NCBI GenBank assembly: GCA_037439465.1
Contig: JBBIVX010000007.1
Coordinates: 37,824 to 101,823 of the forward strand
From: Parasulfuritortus sp037439465
Lineage (GTDB): Bacteria > Pseudomonadota > Gammaproteobacteria > Burkholderiales > Thiobacillaceae
DNA: 64,000 bases
Direction: 5' to 3'
Shown piece after piece: positions 44,833 through 53,358 of the stretch (the first letter of the stretch is position 1; every line of letters starts with the position of its first letter). The translations under genes and the position numbers were made by a program. The notes under the pieces were generated by a model. That model worked only from the letters and a program-made list of their open reading frames with translations. It was not told the DNA's origin and made no database searches.

Positions 44833-45287
44833 TGGCTTCCGGCTTCCCGCTGCAATCGCTGCTGGACCATACCCGCCACCGCATGAACGCCGGCGAGCGG
44901 CTGTTGCTGATGATCAAACGCAAGGAAGAGGGCGCCAGGCGTCGTCTGGAGGAGCTCGAAACCTATCGGCGGGAATACCATGGCCGCCTCACCGATGCCA
45001 GCCAGGGTGGTATGTCGATCCAGATGTTGCGGGAATTCCACATCTTTCTGGGCAAGCTGCAAACCGCGATCCAGCAGCAGTCGGCCGAGGTCGACCAGTT
45101 GCACACGCGCTGGCAGACCGCCCACGGCAATTGGCTGGACCTGCGCCGTAAGGTCAAGTCCTATGAGGTCCTGGCCGAGCGCCACATGGCCATGGAGCGC
45201 CGCCGCCAGGAACGCCGGGAGCAGGGCCAAAGCGATGAAATGGCCGGCCGCAAGGCCGCCGTCAGCCAGGTCACGTCCGGCCAATAA
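44832..45287 (+). CDS. fliJ: Flagellar export chaperone FliJ-like protein
   Basis: 151 residues from the ATG at 44832, overlapping the Trm112 stop (TGATG). Long charged coiled-coil with RHRMNAGERLLLMIKRKEEG, RREYHGRL and HMAMERRRQERREQ, the FliJ pattern. FliJ binds FliI and FlhA to route export substrates. fliI and fliH are not in the window, so the cluster has been split here. Identification rests on coiled-coil pattern and position before fliK. Confidence 0.82.
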   Translation: MASGFPLQSLLDHTRHRMNAGERLLLMIKRKEEGARRRLEELETYRREYHGRLTDASQGGMSIQMLREFHIFLGKLQTAIQQQSAEVDQLHTRWQTAHGNWLDLRRKVKSYEVLAERHMAMERRRQERREQGQSDEMAGRKAAVSQVTSGQ

Positions 45288-45313
45288 ACGCGCTCGGCCA
45301 ACGCCATGGCCAG

Positions 45314-45330
45314 TTGGCATGATTCTTGCG
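45314..45330 (+). promoter_or_regulatory. Sigma-54 promoter before fliK
   Basis: TTGGCATGATTCTTGCG: -24 GG and -12 GC are 10 bases apart and both boxes (TGGCAT, TTGC) are near consensus. It lies in the gap after fliJ, 43 bases before the fliK ATG. Flagellar class II/III genes in many Proteobacteria use sigma-54 with FlrC/FleQ-type activators. Confidence 0.8.
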
Positions 45331-45372
45331 GGAATACGTATCTACCACGCCCTGCGCCGACAGCCAAACGCC

Positions 45373-46452
45373 ATGATTCCGTCCCTCGCCCCCCTCACCG
45401 CGCCCACCGCCGCAGGGAAGACGGCGACCCTCGCCGCACCGCTTACTGCCCTGTTCGCGCAGACACTGGCTGGACAACTGGGCCATTCGAAAGTGGGAAA
45501 CGGCGCGCTTCTCACACTCTTGCTCAACCAGGACGCAGACGCCGACCAACCGGCCCCCGCCGAACTCACGGCCACCGTGGAAGCCGTTGAGGAAGCCACT
45601 GATGCCGCGCCCCAGAACACTGCCATGGCCGCCCTGTTGGGTGTGCTGACGGCCCCCGGCCCGCCTTTATCTGCCACAGCATTCCAGAGCGCCGAGACCG
45701 CACCCATGGCGGCGGCAGATTCCCAGAAAACCCCAGCCACCCGCGGGAAATCTTTGCCGGCCGGGCTGGCAGCAATTGCCGCCAAGGCCATACCCGCGGC
45801 TCCGCCCGATACAGCCGCCGAGCCCGCTGTGTCCGGCCCCGTCGTTGCCGCCAGCCCAGCCCTGCACACCGATGCGACAGCGCTGCCCCTGCCGGCCGCG
45901 CCATTGCCCCCCCCACCGGCCGCAGAGTCAGCCATGGCGGCCGTGCCCGCACCGCCCGCTGCATCCTCGCCGGAGACCGCCGCTCTGGCCGCTTTGGCGC
46001 CACCACCGGGCAAAGTGGGCGAGCGGCCAGATCTGTCGCTGCCACCCACAGTGGGCACGGCCAATTGGGATCAAGCCTTGGGTGAACGCCTCGTGTGGCT
46101 GTCTAGCCGGCAGGGGCAATGGGCCGACTTGACTCTCAACCCACCCAGCCTGGGTAGCCTAGAAGTCCATCTCCATCTCGCCGGGGGTGAAGCAGGCGCA
46201 CAGTTTTACTCGCCGCATGCCGCCGTGCGCGAGGCCATCGAGTCGGCCCTGCCGCGCTTGCGGGAGATGATGGCGGCGGCGGGACTGGCCTTGGGAGAGG
46301 CCACGGTCGGCGAGCGCTCCGACCCACAACGGCAGCCGCGTACCAACACGGGCGCCGGCACAGGCGGCTACCCCATGTTTCGCCAGGCCGCGGAATCCGC
46401 CGGAGCCGTCGCTATGTCCGGCAGCCATGGTTTGGTGGATTTCTACGTTTGA
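45373..46452 (+). CDS. fliK: Flagellar hook-length control protein FliK
   Basis: 359 residues. The N-terminal two thirds is low-complexity (Ala/Pro/Thr-rich ruler region); the C-terminal Flg_hook domain (about 235-310) contains DLTLNPPSLGSLEVHLHLAG and REAIESALPRLREMM. Secreted ruler that ends hook growth and switches export substrate. Start chosen at the ATG at 45373 behind the sigma-54 promoter; the frame is open upstream. No obvious ribosome site was seen. Confidence 0.9.
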   Translation: MIPSLAPLTAPTAAGKTATLAAPLTALFAQTLAGQLGHSKVGNGALLTLLLNQDADADQPAPAELTATVEAVEEATDAAPQNTAMAALLGVLTAPGPPLSATAFQSAETAPMAAADSQKTPATRGKSLPAGLAAIAAKAIPAAPPDTAAEPAVSGPVVAASPALHTDATALPLPAAPLPPPPAAESAMAAVPAPPAASSPETAALAALAPPPGKVGERPDLSLPPTVGTANWDQALGERLVWLSSRQGQWADLTLNPPSLGSLEVHLHLAGGEAGAQFYSPHAAVREAIESALPRLREMMAAAGLALGEATVGERSDPQRQPRTNTGAGTGGYPMFRQAAESAGAVAMSGSHGLVDFYV

Positions 46453-46510
46453 GCGTCATTGTTTGGATTTTCCTGCGAAAAAGACTTGCGTTTACGCTTG
46501 TACTGACGTA

Positions 46511-46533
46511 ATAAAGAACTTAAGCTTCTTTAT
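46511..46533. repeat. Inverted repeat upstream of fliL
   Basis: ATAAAGAA and TTCTTTAT flank a 7-base spacer (CTTAAGC), a perfect 8-bp palindrome within the AT-rich 145-base gap before fliL. It could be an operator or an RNA hairpin; no sigma-54 or convincing sigma-28 promoter was found beside it. Confidence 0.5.
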
Positions 46534-46597
46534 CGAACATCATGTTTTTGCGACGCTTTCCTGGAAAGCACCATTTCTGACAAAAAAAGGGTGACGC

Positions 46598-47101
46598 ATG
46601 GCCAAGGAAGAAGCCGCGGCGGAAACGCCGCCCAAGGGTAAAAGTAAAAAGAAGCTGGTGCTCATTCTGGCCGTGGTCGCCGCGCTGCTGCTCGCAGGCG
46701 GCGGGGCCGCCATCTATCTGCTGACCAAGCCGACGGCTGATAAACAAGCCAGGCACGGCGATGCCGCGGATAGCGAAGAGGCCACTGACGAACATCCTCC
46801 CGTCTATGAAAAGCTGGAATCCTTCACGGTCAACCTGGCGGATGGCGAGACGTATTTGCAGGTCGAGATCCACCTGCTGGTCGCCGATGCTGCCGTTCAG
46901 GAAAAACTCAAGCAGCGCATGCCGGAGGTCCGCGACAACATCATCCGTCTGCTTTCCAGCAAGTCGTCCGAGGAATTGTCCGGACCGGAAGGCAAGGACG
47001 CCCTGGCCGGCGATATACAGAAGCAGGTCAATGGCCTGATGGGTGTAAAGAGTGCCAAAGGCGTGAAGAAAGTGCTATTCAACGCTTTCATCATCCAGTA
47101 G
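46598..47101 (+). CDS. fliL: Flagellar basal-body protein FliL
   Basis: 167 residues. A Lys-rich start and one membrane helix (about 20-42) precede the periplasmic domain with YEKLESFTVNLADGETYLQVEI and VRDNIIRLLSSKS, the FliL motifs. Supports stator function. Seven bases before fliM. Confidence 0.96.
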   Translation: MAKEEAAAETPPKGKSKKKLVLILAVVAALLLAGGGAAIYLLTKPTADKQARHGDAADSEEATDEHPPVYEKLESFTVNLADGETYLQVEIHLLVADAAVQEKLKQRMPEVRDNIIRLLSSKSSEELSGPEGKDALAGDIQKQVNGLMGVKSAKGVKKVLFNAFIIQ

Positions 47102-47108
47102 GAGCACT

Positions 47109-48107
47109 GTGGCTGAAGACATCCTGTCCCAGGAAGAAGTCGATGCGCTGCTGCGCGGTGTAGCGGAGGAACCCGCGGGAACCGGTGAGGGCAAGGACGC
47201 GGGCGCGGTGCGAACGTATGACATTGGCCGCCAGGATCGCATCGTGCCAGGCCACCTGCCCGCCTTGGAGATGATCAATGAGCGCTTCGCCGGCAGCTTC
47301 CGCCTTGGACTTATCGACCTCATCCGCCGTCCGGCCAAGATTTCGGTCGGGCCGGTGTCGATCGTCAAGTACGGTGAGTTCACTCACAACCTGACCACCC
47401 CCAGCCACCTCAACCTGGCGCGCCTGGCACCGCTGCGCGGCACGGCCTTGTTCGCGTTCGACCCCAATCTGGTGTTTTTGGTGGTTGATAACCTATTTGG
47501 CGGCGACGGCCGTTACCCCATGCACGCGGAGGGCCACGTTTTCACCCTCGCCGAGCAACGCATCATCCGCAAGATGCTGGGGACGGCCTTGGCGGAGTAT
47601 GCCCGGGCCTGGGCGCCCATCCATCAGATCAAACCGGAATATGTCCGCGCGGAGACGAGCAGCCAGTTCGCCAACATCGCCTTGCCCACCGAAATGACGA
47701 TCGTGACCACTTTCAATATCGAACTGGGCTCGGCTGGCGGCGATTTCCACATCTGTCTGCCCTACAGTATGATTGAGCCGATACGCGATCGACTGGCCGG
47801 CGCCATCGAGTGCGACCGCGCCACGGCGGACGTCAGTTGGGCGACCGAGATGCGCGCGCAAGTCCAGGACGCCGAGGTCGAGCTGGTCGCCAATCTGGGC
47901 CTGGCCGTCATCACCCTGCGCCAGATACTGGACCTGAAGTCCGGAGACGTGATCTCTCTGGACCTGCCCGAAGCGGTGGTGGCCGAGGTGGACGGCGTCC
48001 CCTTGTTCAAGTGCCAGTACGGTCAGAAAAACGGCCAGTTGGCACTGAAGGTGGAGCAGGTGTTGCAGGGTCGTGAACGAGCGGCGGTCGCCGGGGTCAA
48101 GCGATGA
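47109..48107 (+). CDS. fliM: Flagellar motor switch protein FliM
   Basis: 332 residues from a GTG at 47109. The N-terminal CheY-binding peptide DILSQEEVDALLRG is present, then the CheC-like middle domain (GGDGRYPMHAEGHVFTLAEQ) and C-terminal SpoA domain. Sets rotation direction in the C-ring. Overlaps fliN by 4 bases. Confidence 0.97.
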   Translation: MAEDILSQEEVDALLRGVAEEPAGTGEGKDAGAVRTYDIGRQDRIVPGHLPALEMINERFAGSFRLGLIDLIRRPAKISVGPVSIVKYGEFTHNLTTPSHLNLARLAPLRGTALFAFDPNLVFLVVDNLFGGDGRYPMHAEGHVFTLAEQRIIRKMLGTALAEYARAWAPIHQIKPEYVRAETSSQFANIALPTEMTIVTTFNIELGSAGGDFHICLPYSMIEPIRDRLAGAIECDRATADVSWATEMRAQVQDAEVELVANLGLAVITLRQILDLKSGDVISLDLPEAVVAEVDGVPLFKCQYGQKNGQLALKVEQVLQGRERAAVAGVKR

Positions 48108-48565
48108 GCGAAGAAGCGAACAAGGACACAATTACCGCCGATGAGTGGGCGGCGGCCGTGGTGGACGACGAGGCGACGGGATCGGCGGCCGCGCCCGCGG
48201 CCGGGGATGCCACGCCGGAGGTGGCGGGTGCCAGTACCGAGACGCCGCCGCAACGGCCACCGATTTTCCAGAATCTCACCCCCGAGGGCGAACCCGCCGC
48301 CGCCAATAACCTCGACCTGATCCTCGACATCCCCGTCCAGCTCACCGTCGAGCTGGGCCGCACAAAAATCGCCATCCGCAACCTGCTGCAACTGGCCCAG
48401 GGATCGGTGGTGGAACTGGACGGTCTGGCCGGAGAGCCCATGGATGTGCTGGTCAACGGTTGTCTCATCGCCCAGGGCGAGGTCGTGGTGGTGAATGACA
48501 AATTCGGCATCCGTCTCACGGACATCATCAGCCCGGCGGAGCGGCTGCGCCGCATCAACCGATGA
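48104..48565 (+). CDS. fliN: Flagellar motor switch protein FliN
   Basis: 153 residues. An acidic, Ala-rich N-terminus (about 60 residues) precedes the SpoA domain NLDLILDIPVQLTVELGRTK and IAQGEVVVVNDKFGIRLTDI. Forms the base of the C-ring. Overlaps fliO by 4 bases. Confidence 0.97.
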   Translation: MSEEANKDTITADEWAAAVVDDEATGSAAAPAAGDATPEVAGASTETPPQRPPIFQNLTPEGEPAAANNLDLILDIPVQLTVELGRTKIAIRNLLQLAQGSVVELDGLAGEPMDVLVNGCLIAQGEVVVVNDKFGIRLTDIISPAERLRRINR

Positions 48566-48978
48566 GCCCGGCGCCGGGACTGGCCCTGCTCACCGCGCTG
48601 TTCCCCACCCCGGCCATGGCGGCCGACGCCTTGCCACAGTCATCCACCTTCGGCGCCTTTTTGCAGGGCCTATTTGGCCTGCTGCTGGTGTTGGGCCTGC
48701 TTTATGGATTTTTTTGGCTGCTGCGCCGTTATGGTCCCGCGCAATCAGGCGCCCAAGGGCTGGTCAAAGTGGTCGGCGGCGTGATGCTCGGTCCACGCGA
48801 GCGTTTGGTCATAGTCGAGGTCAGGGACACCTGGTTGCTGATCGGCGTTGCCGCCGGGCACGTCAGCACCCTCCATACGCTCCCCAAACCGGAAGGCGTC
48901 GAGGCGCCTGCGGCAGCAATGCCGCAGTCACCCTTCGCAGACAGACTGGCGGCCCTGCTGCGCCGCCCCAAGGGTTGA
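48562..48978 (+). CDS. fliO: Flagellar export protein FliO
   Basis: 138 residues. A signal-like N-terminus and one membrane helix (about 36-56) precede a cytoplasmic domain with GGVMLGPRERLVIVEVRDTWLL, matching FliO, which helps assemble the FliP ring. fliP starts 2 bases after its stop. Confidence 0.93.
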   Translation: MSPAPGLALLTALFPTPAMAADALPQSSTFGAFLQGLFGLLLVLGLLYGFFWLLRRYGPAQSGAQGLVKVVGGVMLGPRERLVIVEVRDTWLLIGVAAGHVSTLHTLPKPEGVEAPAAAMPQSPFADRLAALLRRPKG

Positions 48979-48980
48979 GC

Positions 48981-49718
48981 ATGGGTCGCCGCCTGCTGTG
49001 CCTCGGGCTGATGCTGACGCCGGCCCTGGCCTGGGCCGCGCCCGGCATTCCCGCCTTCACCAGCACGCCGGGGCCGGGAGGCAGCCAGTCCTACAGCTTC
49101 AGCATCGAGTCCTTGCTGCTGCTCACCTCGCTGACCTTCCTGCCGGCGCTGTTGCTGATGATGACGTCATTCACCCGTATCGTCATCGTACTGGCCCTGC
49201 TGCGTCAGGCGCTAGGCACCATGCAGACGCCGCCCAATCAGGTCATTGTCGGTCTCTCCCTGTTCCTCACTTTTTTTGTCATGGGTCCGGTGTTCGACAA
49301 GATCTATGACGTCGCCTGGAAACCCTACTCCGACAACCAGATCAATTTCGTCCAGGCCATCGACCGCGGCGCCCAGCCGCTTCGGGCCTTCATGCTCAAG
49401 CAAACGCGGCAGGAAGATCTCGCCCTGTTCGTGCGGCTGTCCAATCACCCGCCCTTGCAAGTGCCGGAGGAGACTCCAATGCGGATACTGGTGCCGGCCT
49501 ATGTCATCAGCGAGCTCAAAACCGCCTTCCAGATCGGCTTCATCGTCTTCATCCCCTTTCTCATCATCGACATGGTGGTGGCCAGTGTGCTGATGTCCAT
49601 GGGCATGATGATGCTCTCGCCCATGCTGGTATCGTTGCCGTTCAAGATCATGCTATTCGTGCTGGCGGATGGCTGGAATCTGCTCATCGCCTCCCTGATG
49701 CGGACCTTCCAGACATGA
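48981..49718 (+). CDS. fliP: Flagellar type III export protein FliP
   Basis: 245 residues from the ATG at 48981. A cleaved signal (to AWAAP) is followed by four membrane helices; signature LLRQALGTMQTPPNQVIVGL and FKIMLFVLADGWNLLIASL. Main subunit of the export pore. Overlaps fliQ by 4 bases. Confidence 0.98.
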   Translation: MGRRLLCLGLMLTPALAWAAPGIPAFTSTPGPGGSQSYSFSIESLLLLTSLTFLPALLLMMTSFTRIVIVLALLRQALGTMQTPPNQVIVGLSLFLTFFVMGPVFDKIYDVAWKPYSDNQINFVQAIDRGAQPLRAFMLKQTRQEDLALFVRLSNHPPLQVPEETPMRILVPAYVISELKTAFQIGFIVFIPFLIIDMVVASVLMSMGMMMLSPMLVSLPFKIMLFVLADGWNLLIASLMRTFQT

Positions 49719-49984
49719 ACCCGGACAGCGTCGTCGCCATCATCCGCCAGGCCCTGGAAATCGCCATGCTGGCGGCAGGACCGTTGCTGCTCGCCTCGTT
49801 GATCACCGGTCTGGTGGTCAGCATCTTCCAGGCCGCCACCCAGATCAACGAGATGACCCTGACCTTCATTCCCAAGCTGGTGGTGATGTTCCTGGTGCTG
49901 GTGATCCTGGGGCCATGGATGCTCGGCCTGGTCGTCGATTACGTCATCCGCCTGTACACCAGCATCCCCGACCTGATCGGTTGA
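49715..49984 (+). CDS. fliQ: Flagellar type III export protein FliQ
   Basis: 89 residues with two membrane helices and LLASLITGLVVSIFQAATQI followed by NEMTLTFIPKL, typical of FliQ, an export gate subunit. Confidence 0.98.
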   Translation: MNPDSVVAIIRQALEIAMLAAGPLLLASLITGLVVSIFQAATQINEMTLTFIPKLVVMFLVLVILGPWMLGLVVDYVIRLYTSIPDLIG

Positions 49985-49992
49985 CGGCGCCC

Positions 49993-50781
49993 ATGCTCAC
50001 CCTCGCCAGCGCCGACTGGAACGCCCTGATCACCCTGTTCTTTTTCCCCTTCGCCCGCATCCTGGCCTGGCTGTCCGTCGATCCGCTGCTCGGCCACAGG
50101 GCCGCGCCCAACTCGGTGCGGCTGGGGCTGGCGCTGGTCATGGCCATCGTCATCGCCCCCACCCTGCCACCGCCACCGCCGGTGCCGCTGGTATCGGGCG
50201 AAGGCCTGCTCGTCCTGCTACAACAGGTCGCCGTCGGCCTGGCGCTTGGCTTCGCCCTGAAGATCGTGTTTGCCGCAGTGGAATTCGCCGGCCAGTTCAT
50301 GGGTCTGCAAATGGGTCTGTCCTTCGCCAGCCTGTTCGATCCGATCAACGGCGCCCAGACACCCGTGCTGGCGCAGTTTCTGATCGTCACCACGACCCTG
50401 GTACTGTTCGCCATGAATGGCCACCATCTCATCATCGCCGCCCTCTGGAACAGTTTTCATGACGTGCCCATCGCCCTGGCGCCACTGTCGGGACGGGGTT
50501 TCCTGCTGCTGGTCGATTGGGCCGGCGCCATCTTTACCACGGGCCTGCACATCGCCTTGCCGGTGACAGCGGCGCTGCTGACCGCCAACCTGGCCATCGG
50601 CATGATGACGCGAGCCGCTCCCCAGTTGAACATCTTCGCAGTGGGCTTCCCCATCACCCTTGGTGCCGGTTTCCTGGTGCTGTATTTCTCTCTGCTGTAT
50701 CTGCCCGTCTATCTCGAACGTTTCTGGCAACAGGCAGCTGAGAGCGGCATCGCCGCCACACGCGGCCTGTTGGCGCCATGA
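49993..50781 (+). CDS. fliR: Flagellar type III export protein FliR
   Basis: 262 residues from the ATG at 49993. Multiple membrane helices; conserved GLQMGLSFASLFDPINGAQTP and APQLNIFAVGFPITL regions. Export gate subunit. Its stop overlaps the following methyltransferase gene by 4 bases. flhB and flhA are not adjacent. Confidence 0.97.
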   Translation: MLTLASADWNALITLFFFPFARILAWLSVDPLLGHRAAPNSVRLGLALVMAIVIAPTLPPPPPVPLVSGEGLLVLLQQVAVGLALGFALKIVFAAVEFAGQFMGLQMGLSFASLFDPINGAQTPVLAQFLIVTTTLVLFAMNGHHLIIAALWNSFHDVPIALAPLSGRGFLLLVDWAGAIFTTGLHIALPVTAALLTANLAIGMMTRAAPQLNIFAVGFPITLGAGFLVLYFSLLYLPVYLERFWQQAAESGIAATRGLLAP

Positions 50782-51281
50782 CGGCCATGCCCTGGGTGAC
50801 GCGCTGGGCCGGACTCATCCCCGCCGGCGGCCATGTGCTGGACATCGCCTGCGGCACCGGCCGTCATGCCGTTTTCCTCGCCGCCCGCGGCCACCCCGTG
50901 GACGCGGTGGACCGTGATCTGAGCTGGTCGGAAGCGGCGCGCAGCCATCCCGGCATCGTCTGGCACCGGCATGACCTCGAGCGGGCACCCTGGCCTTTCG
51001 CCTCAGACGCTTACCAGGGTGTAGTGGTCACCAATTACCTCCACCGCCCGCTGTTCCCTCACCTCATCGCCGCCCTGGCCGACGGCGGCGTGCTCATCTA
51101 TGCCACCTTTTCCGCCGGTCAGGGGGCCTATGGCCGCCCCCGCAACCCGCTCCACCTGCTGCTGCCCGGCGAGTTGCTGGAGGCGGTGCGGGGGCGGATG
51201 CGGGTGGTGGCATACGAAGACATCCTGGAAGCGGGCGAGCGGCCGGTGCGCGTGCAACGCCTCTGCGCCATCAAGGCCTGA
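50778..51281 (+). CDS. Class I SAM-dependent methyltransferase
   Basis: 167 residues. Motif I VLDIACGTGRHAVFLAARG binds SAM; VDRDLSW and GVVVTNYLHRP are motifs II and post-II. Short, single Rossmann domain, substrate unknown. Coupled to fliR by 4 bases, but a housekeeping role is as likely as flagellar modification. It is followed by dapA 45 bases on. Confidence 0.88.
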   Translation: MTAMPWVTRWAGLIPAGGHVLDIACGTGRHAVFLAARGHPVDAVDRDLSWSEAARSHPGIVWHRHDLERAPWPFASDAYQGVVVTNYLHRPLFPHLIAALADGGVLIYATFSAGQGAYGRPRNPLHLLLPGELLEAVRGRMRVVAYEDILEAGERPVRVQRLCAIKA

Positions 51282-51326
51282 AACGTTTTCGGCTACAATC
51301 CTGTTTTCATTTAACGCGATTCGATC

Positions 51327-52208
51327 ATGTTGACCGGCAGCCTCGTCGCCCTTGTCACCCCCATGCTGCCCGACGGCAGCCTCGATTTGCCACGCTTCCG
51401 CGCCCTGGTGGACTGGCACGTGGATCAGGGCACGGACGCCCTGGTCATCGTCGGCACCACCGGTGAGTCCCCCACCGTCGATCCGGAGGAGCACTGCCTG
51501 CTCATCCGCACCGCCGTCGAGCAGGCGGCGGGCCGTATCCCGGTGGTGGCTGGAACCGGCGCCAATTCCACCACCGAGGCCATCGAGCTGACCCGCTGCG
51601 CCAAGTCCGTCGGCGCCGTGGCGGGCCTGTCAGTCGCGCCGTATTACAACAAACCTGGCCAGGAAGGGCTTTATCGGCACTTCAGAAGCATCGCCGAGGC
51701 GGTGGATCTGCCCATGATCCTCTACAACGTCCCTGGCCGCACCGCCTCGGATATCGGCAACGACACTGTGCTGCGCCTGGCTCAGGTGCCCGGCATCGTC
51801 GGCATCAAAGATGCCACCGGCAACATCGAGCGCGGTTCCGCCCTGCTCAAAGCGGCACCCGCTGACTTTGCCGTATACAGCGGCGACGATGCCAGCGGCA
51901 TGTGCCTGATCCTGCTCGGCGGCAAGGGCATCATTTCGGTGACTGCCAACGTCGCCCCGCGACCGATGCATGAGATGTGCGCGGCCGCCCTCGCCGGCGA
52001 TCTCGCCACGGCGCGCAAAATCAATTTCCGCCTGCTCGACCTGCATCGCAAGTTATTCGTCGAGGCCAACCCGATTCCAGTGAAATGGGCCCTGGCCGAG
52101 ATGGGGCGCATCGACACCGGCATTCGCCTGCCGCTCACCTCACTCGCCGCGCCCCAGCATGATACGATACGCGCCGCCCTGCGTGCGGCAGGCGTCCTCC
52201 AGAAATGA
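51327..52208 (+). CDS. dapA: 4-hydroxy-tetrahydrodipicolinate synthase
   Basis: 293 residues. Catalytic residues: Thr44-Thr45 in GTTGESPT, Tyr133 in ILYNVPGRT, Schiff-base Lys161 in GIKDATGN. Condenses pyruvate with aspartate semialdehyde for lysine and peptidoglycan. Overlaps bamC by 4 bases, the usual dapA-bamC pair. Confidence 0.99.
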   Translation: MLTGSLVALVTPMLPDGSLDLPRFRALVDWHVDQGTDALVIVGTTGESPTVDPEEHCLLIRTAVEQAAGRIPVVAGTGANSTTEAIELTRCAKSVGAVAGLSVAPYYNKPGQEGLYRHFRSIAEAVDLPMILYNVPGRTASDIGNDTVLRLAQVPGIVGIKDATGNIERGSALLKAAPADFAVYSGDDASGMCLILLGGKGIISVTANVAPRPMHEMCAAALAGDLATARKINFRLLDLHRKLFVEANPIPVKWALAEMGRIDTGIRLPLTSLAAPQHDTIRAALRAAGVLQK

Positions 52209-53350
52209 AGAAACCCATGCGCATGTTCACCACCCTGATCGCCTTGGCGCTGGTCCTGACCGGCTGCACACTCATCCAGGGAAAGAAGATCGACTACAAA
52301 TCGGCGAGCAGCCTGCCGCCCCTGGAAGCTCCTCCGGACCTCATCGTTCCCGCGGCGGACAATCGTTACGCCATCCCCAGCAATACCGCCACCGGCTCGG
52401 CGACCTACTCCGGCTACAGCCAGGAGCGCGGCGACAAGACCGCCGCCGCCGGCAATGCCGCCGTCTTGCCGAAGATCGACAAGGCCCGCATCGAGCGTGC
52501 CGGCAGCCAACGCTGGCTGGTCGTGGACATCCCTGCCAGGACGCTCTGGCCCCTGCTTAAGGACTTCTGGCAGGAAATGGGCTTCATCGTCAACTTGGAA
52601 AGACCCGAGACTGGCATCATGGAGACCGACTGGGCGGAAAACCGCGCCAAGATACCCCAAGACTCGCTGCGCGGCTTTCTCGGCAAGGCGCTCGACGCCG
52701 TCTATTCGACCGCCGAACGAGACAAGTTCCGTACCCGCATCGAGCCCGCCGCCAACGGCCAGGGTACCGAGGTTTACATCAGCCACCGCGGCATGTATGA
52801 GGTGTTCGAGGGGACCCAGGGCGGCGGCGATCAGGGCCAGGGCCGCACCATCTGGCAGCCGCGTCCCGCCGATCCGGAACTGGAAGCAGAGATGCTGCAC
52901 CGTCTGATGACCCGCCTTGGCGTCGAGGAAGGCCGGGCCAAGACCCTGCTGGCCAACGCCGGAAGCGAACCCCGGGCCAGGTTGGGCAAGGCCGCGGACG
53001 GGGCACCGGCACTGTCCCTGCCAGAGTCCTTCGATCGGGCCTGGCGCCGCGTCGGCCTCGCCCTCGACCGTATCGGGTTTGCTGTCGAAGACCGCGACCG
53101 GGCGGGCGGGCTTTACTATGTCCGCTATGCCGATCCAGACGCCGAGACGGCCCGGGAGAAGGCCGGGTTCCTCGCCAAACTCGCCTTTTGGCGGAGTAAG
53201 GACGGCAAACCCGCAACCGCAAAATACCGCATCCGCGTCAGCGGCCAAGGCGAGGCCAGCGAGGTGGCGGTCTACCTGGAAAACGGCAGTCCGGCCAGCA
53301 ACGATACCGGCGCCCGAATCAGCACACTGCTGTTCGAGCAACTCAAATAA
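52205..53350 (+). CDS. bamC: Outer membrane assembly lipoprotein BamC
   Basis: 381 residues. Lipobox LVLTGC puts the lipidated Cys near residue 20. The unstructured N-terminal part with PPLEAPPDLIVP (BamD-binding) is followed by two helix-grip domains (about 95-215 and 275-375). Part of the BAM complex at the outer membrane. Coupled to dapA, as in E. coli. Confidence 0.94.
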   Translation: MKKPMRMFTTLIALALVLTGCTLIQGKKIDYKSASSLPPLEAPPDLIVPAADNRYAIPSNTATGSATYSGYSQERGDKTAAAGNAAVLPKIDKARIERAGSQRWLVVDIPARTLWPLLKDFWQEMGFIVNLERPETGIMETDWAENRAKIPQDSLRGFLGKALDAVYSTAERDKFRTRIEPAANGQGTEVYISHRGMYEVFEGTQGGGDQGQGRTIWQPRPADPELEAEMLHRLMTRLGVEEGRAKTLLANAGSEPRARLGKAADGAPALSLPESFDRAWRRVGLALDRIGFAVEDRDRAGGLYYVRYADPDAETAREKAGFLAKLAFWRSKDGKPATAKYRIRVSGQGEASEVAVYLENGSPASNDTGARISTLLFEQLK

Positions 53351-53358
53351 CGGCCACC

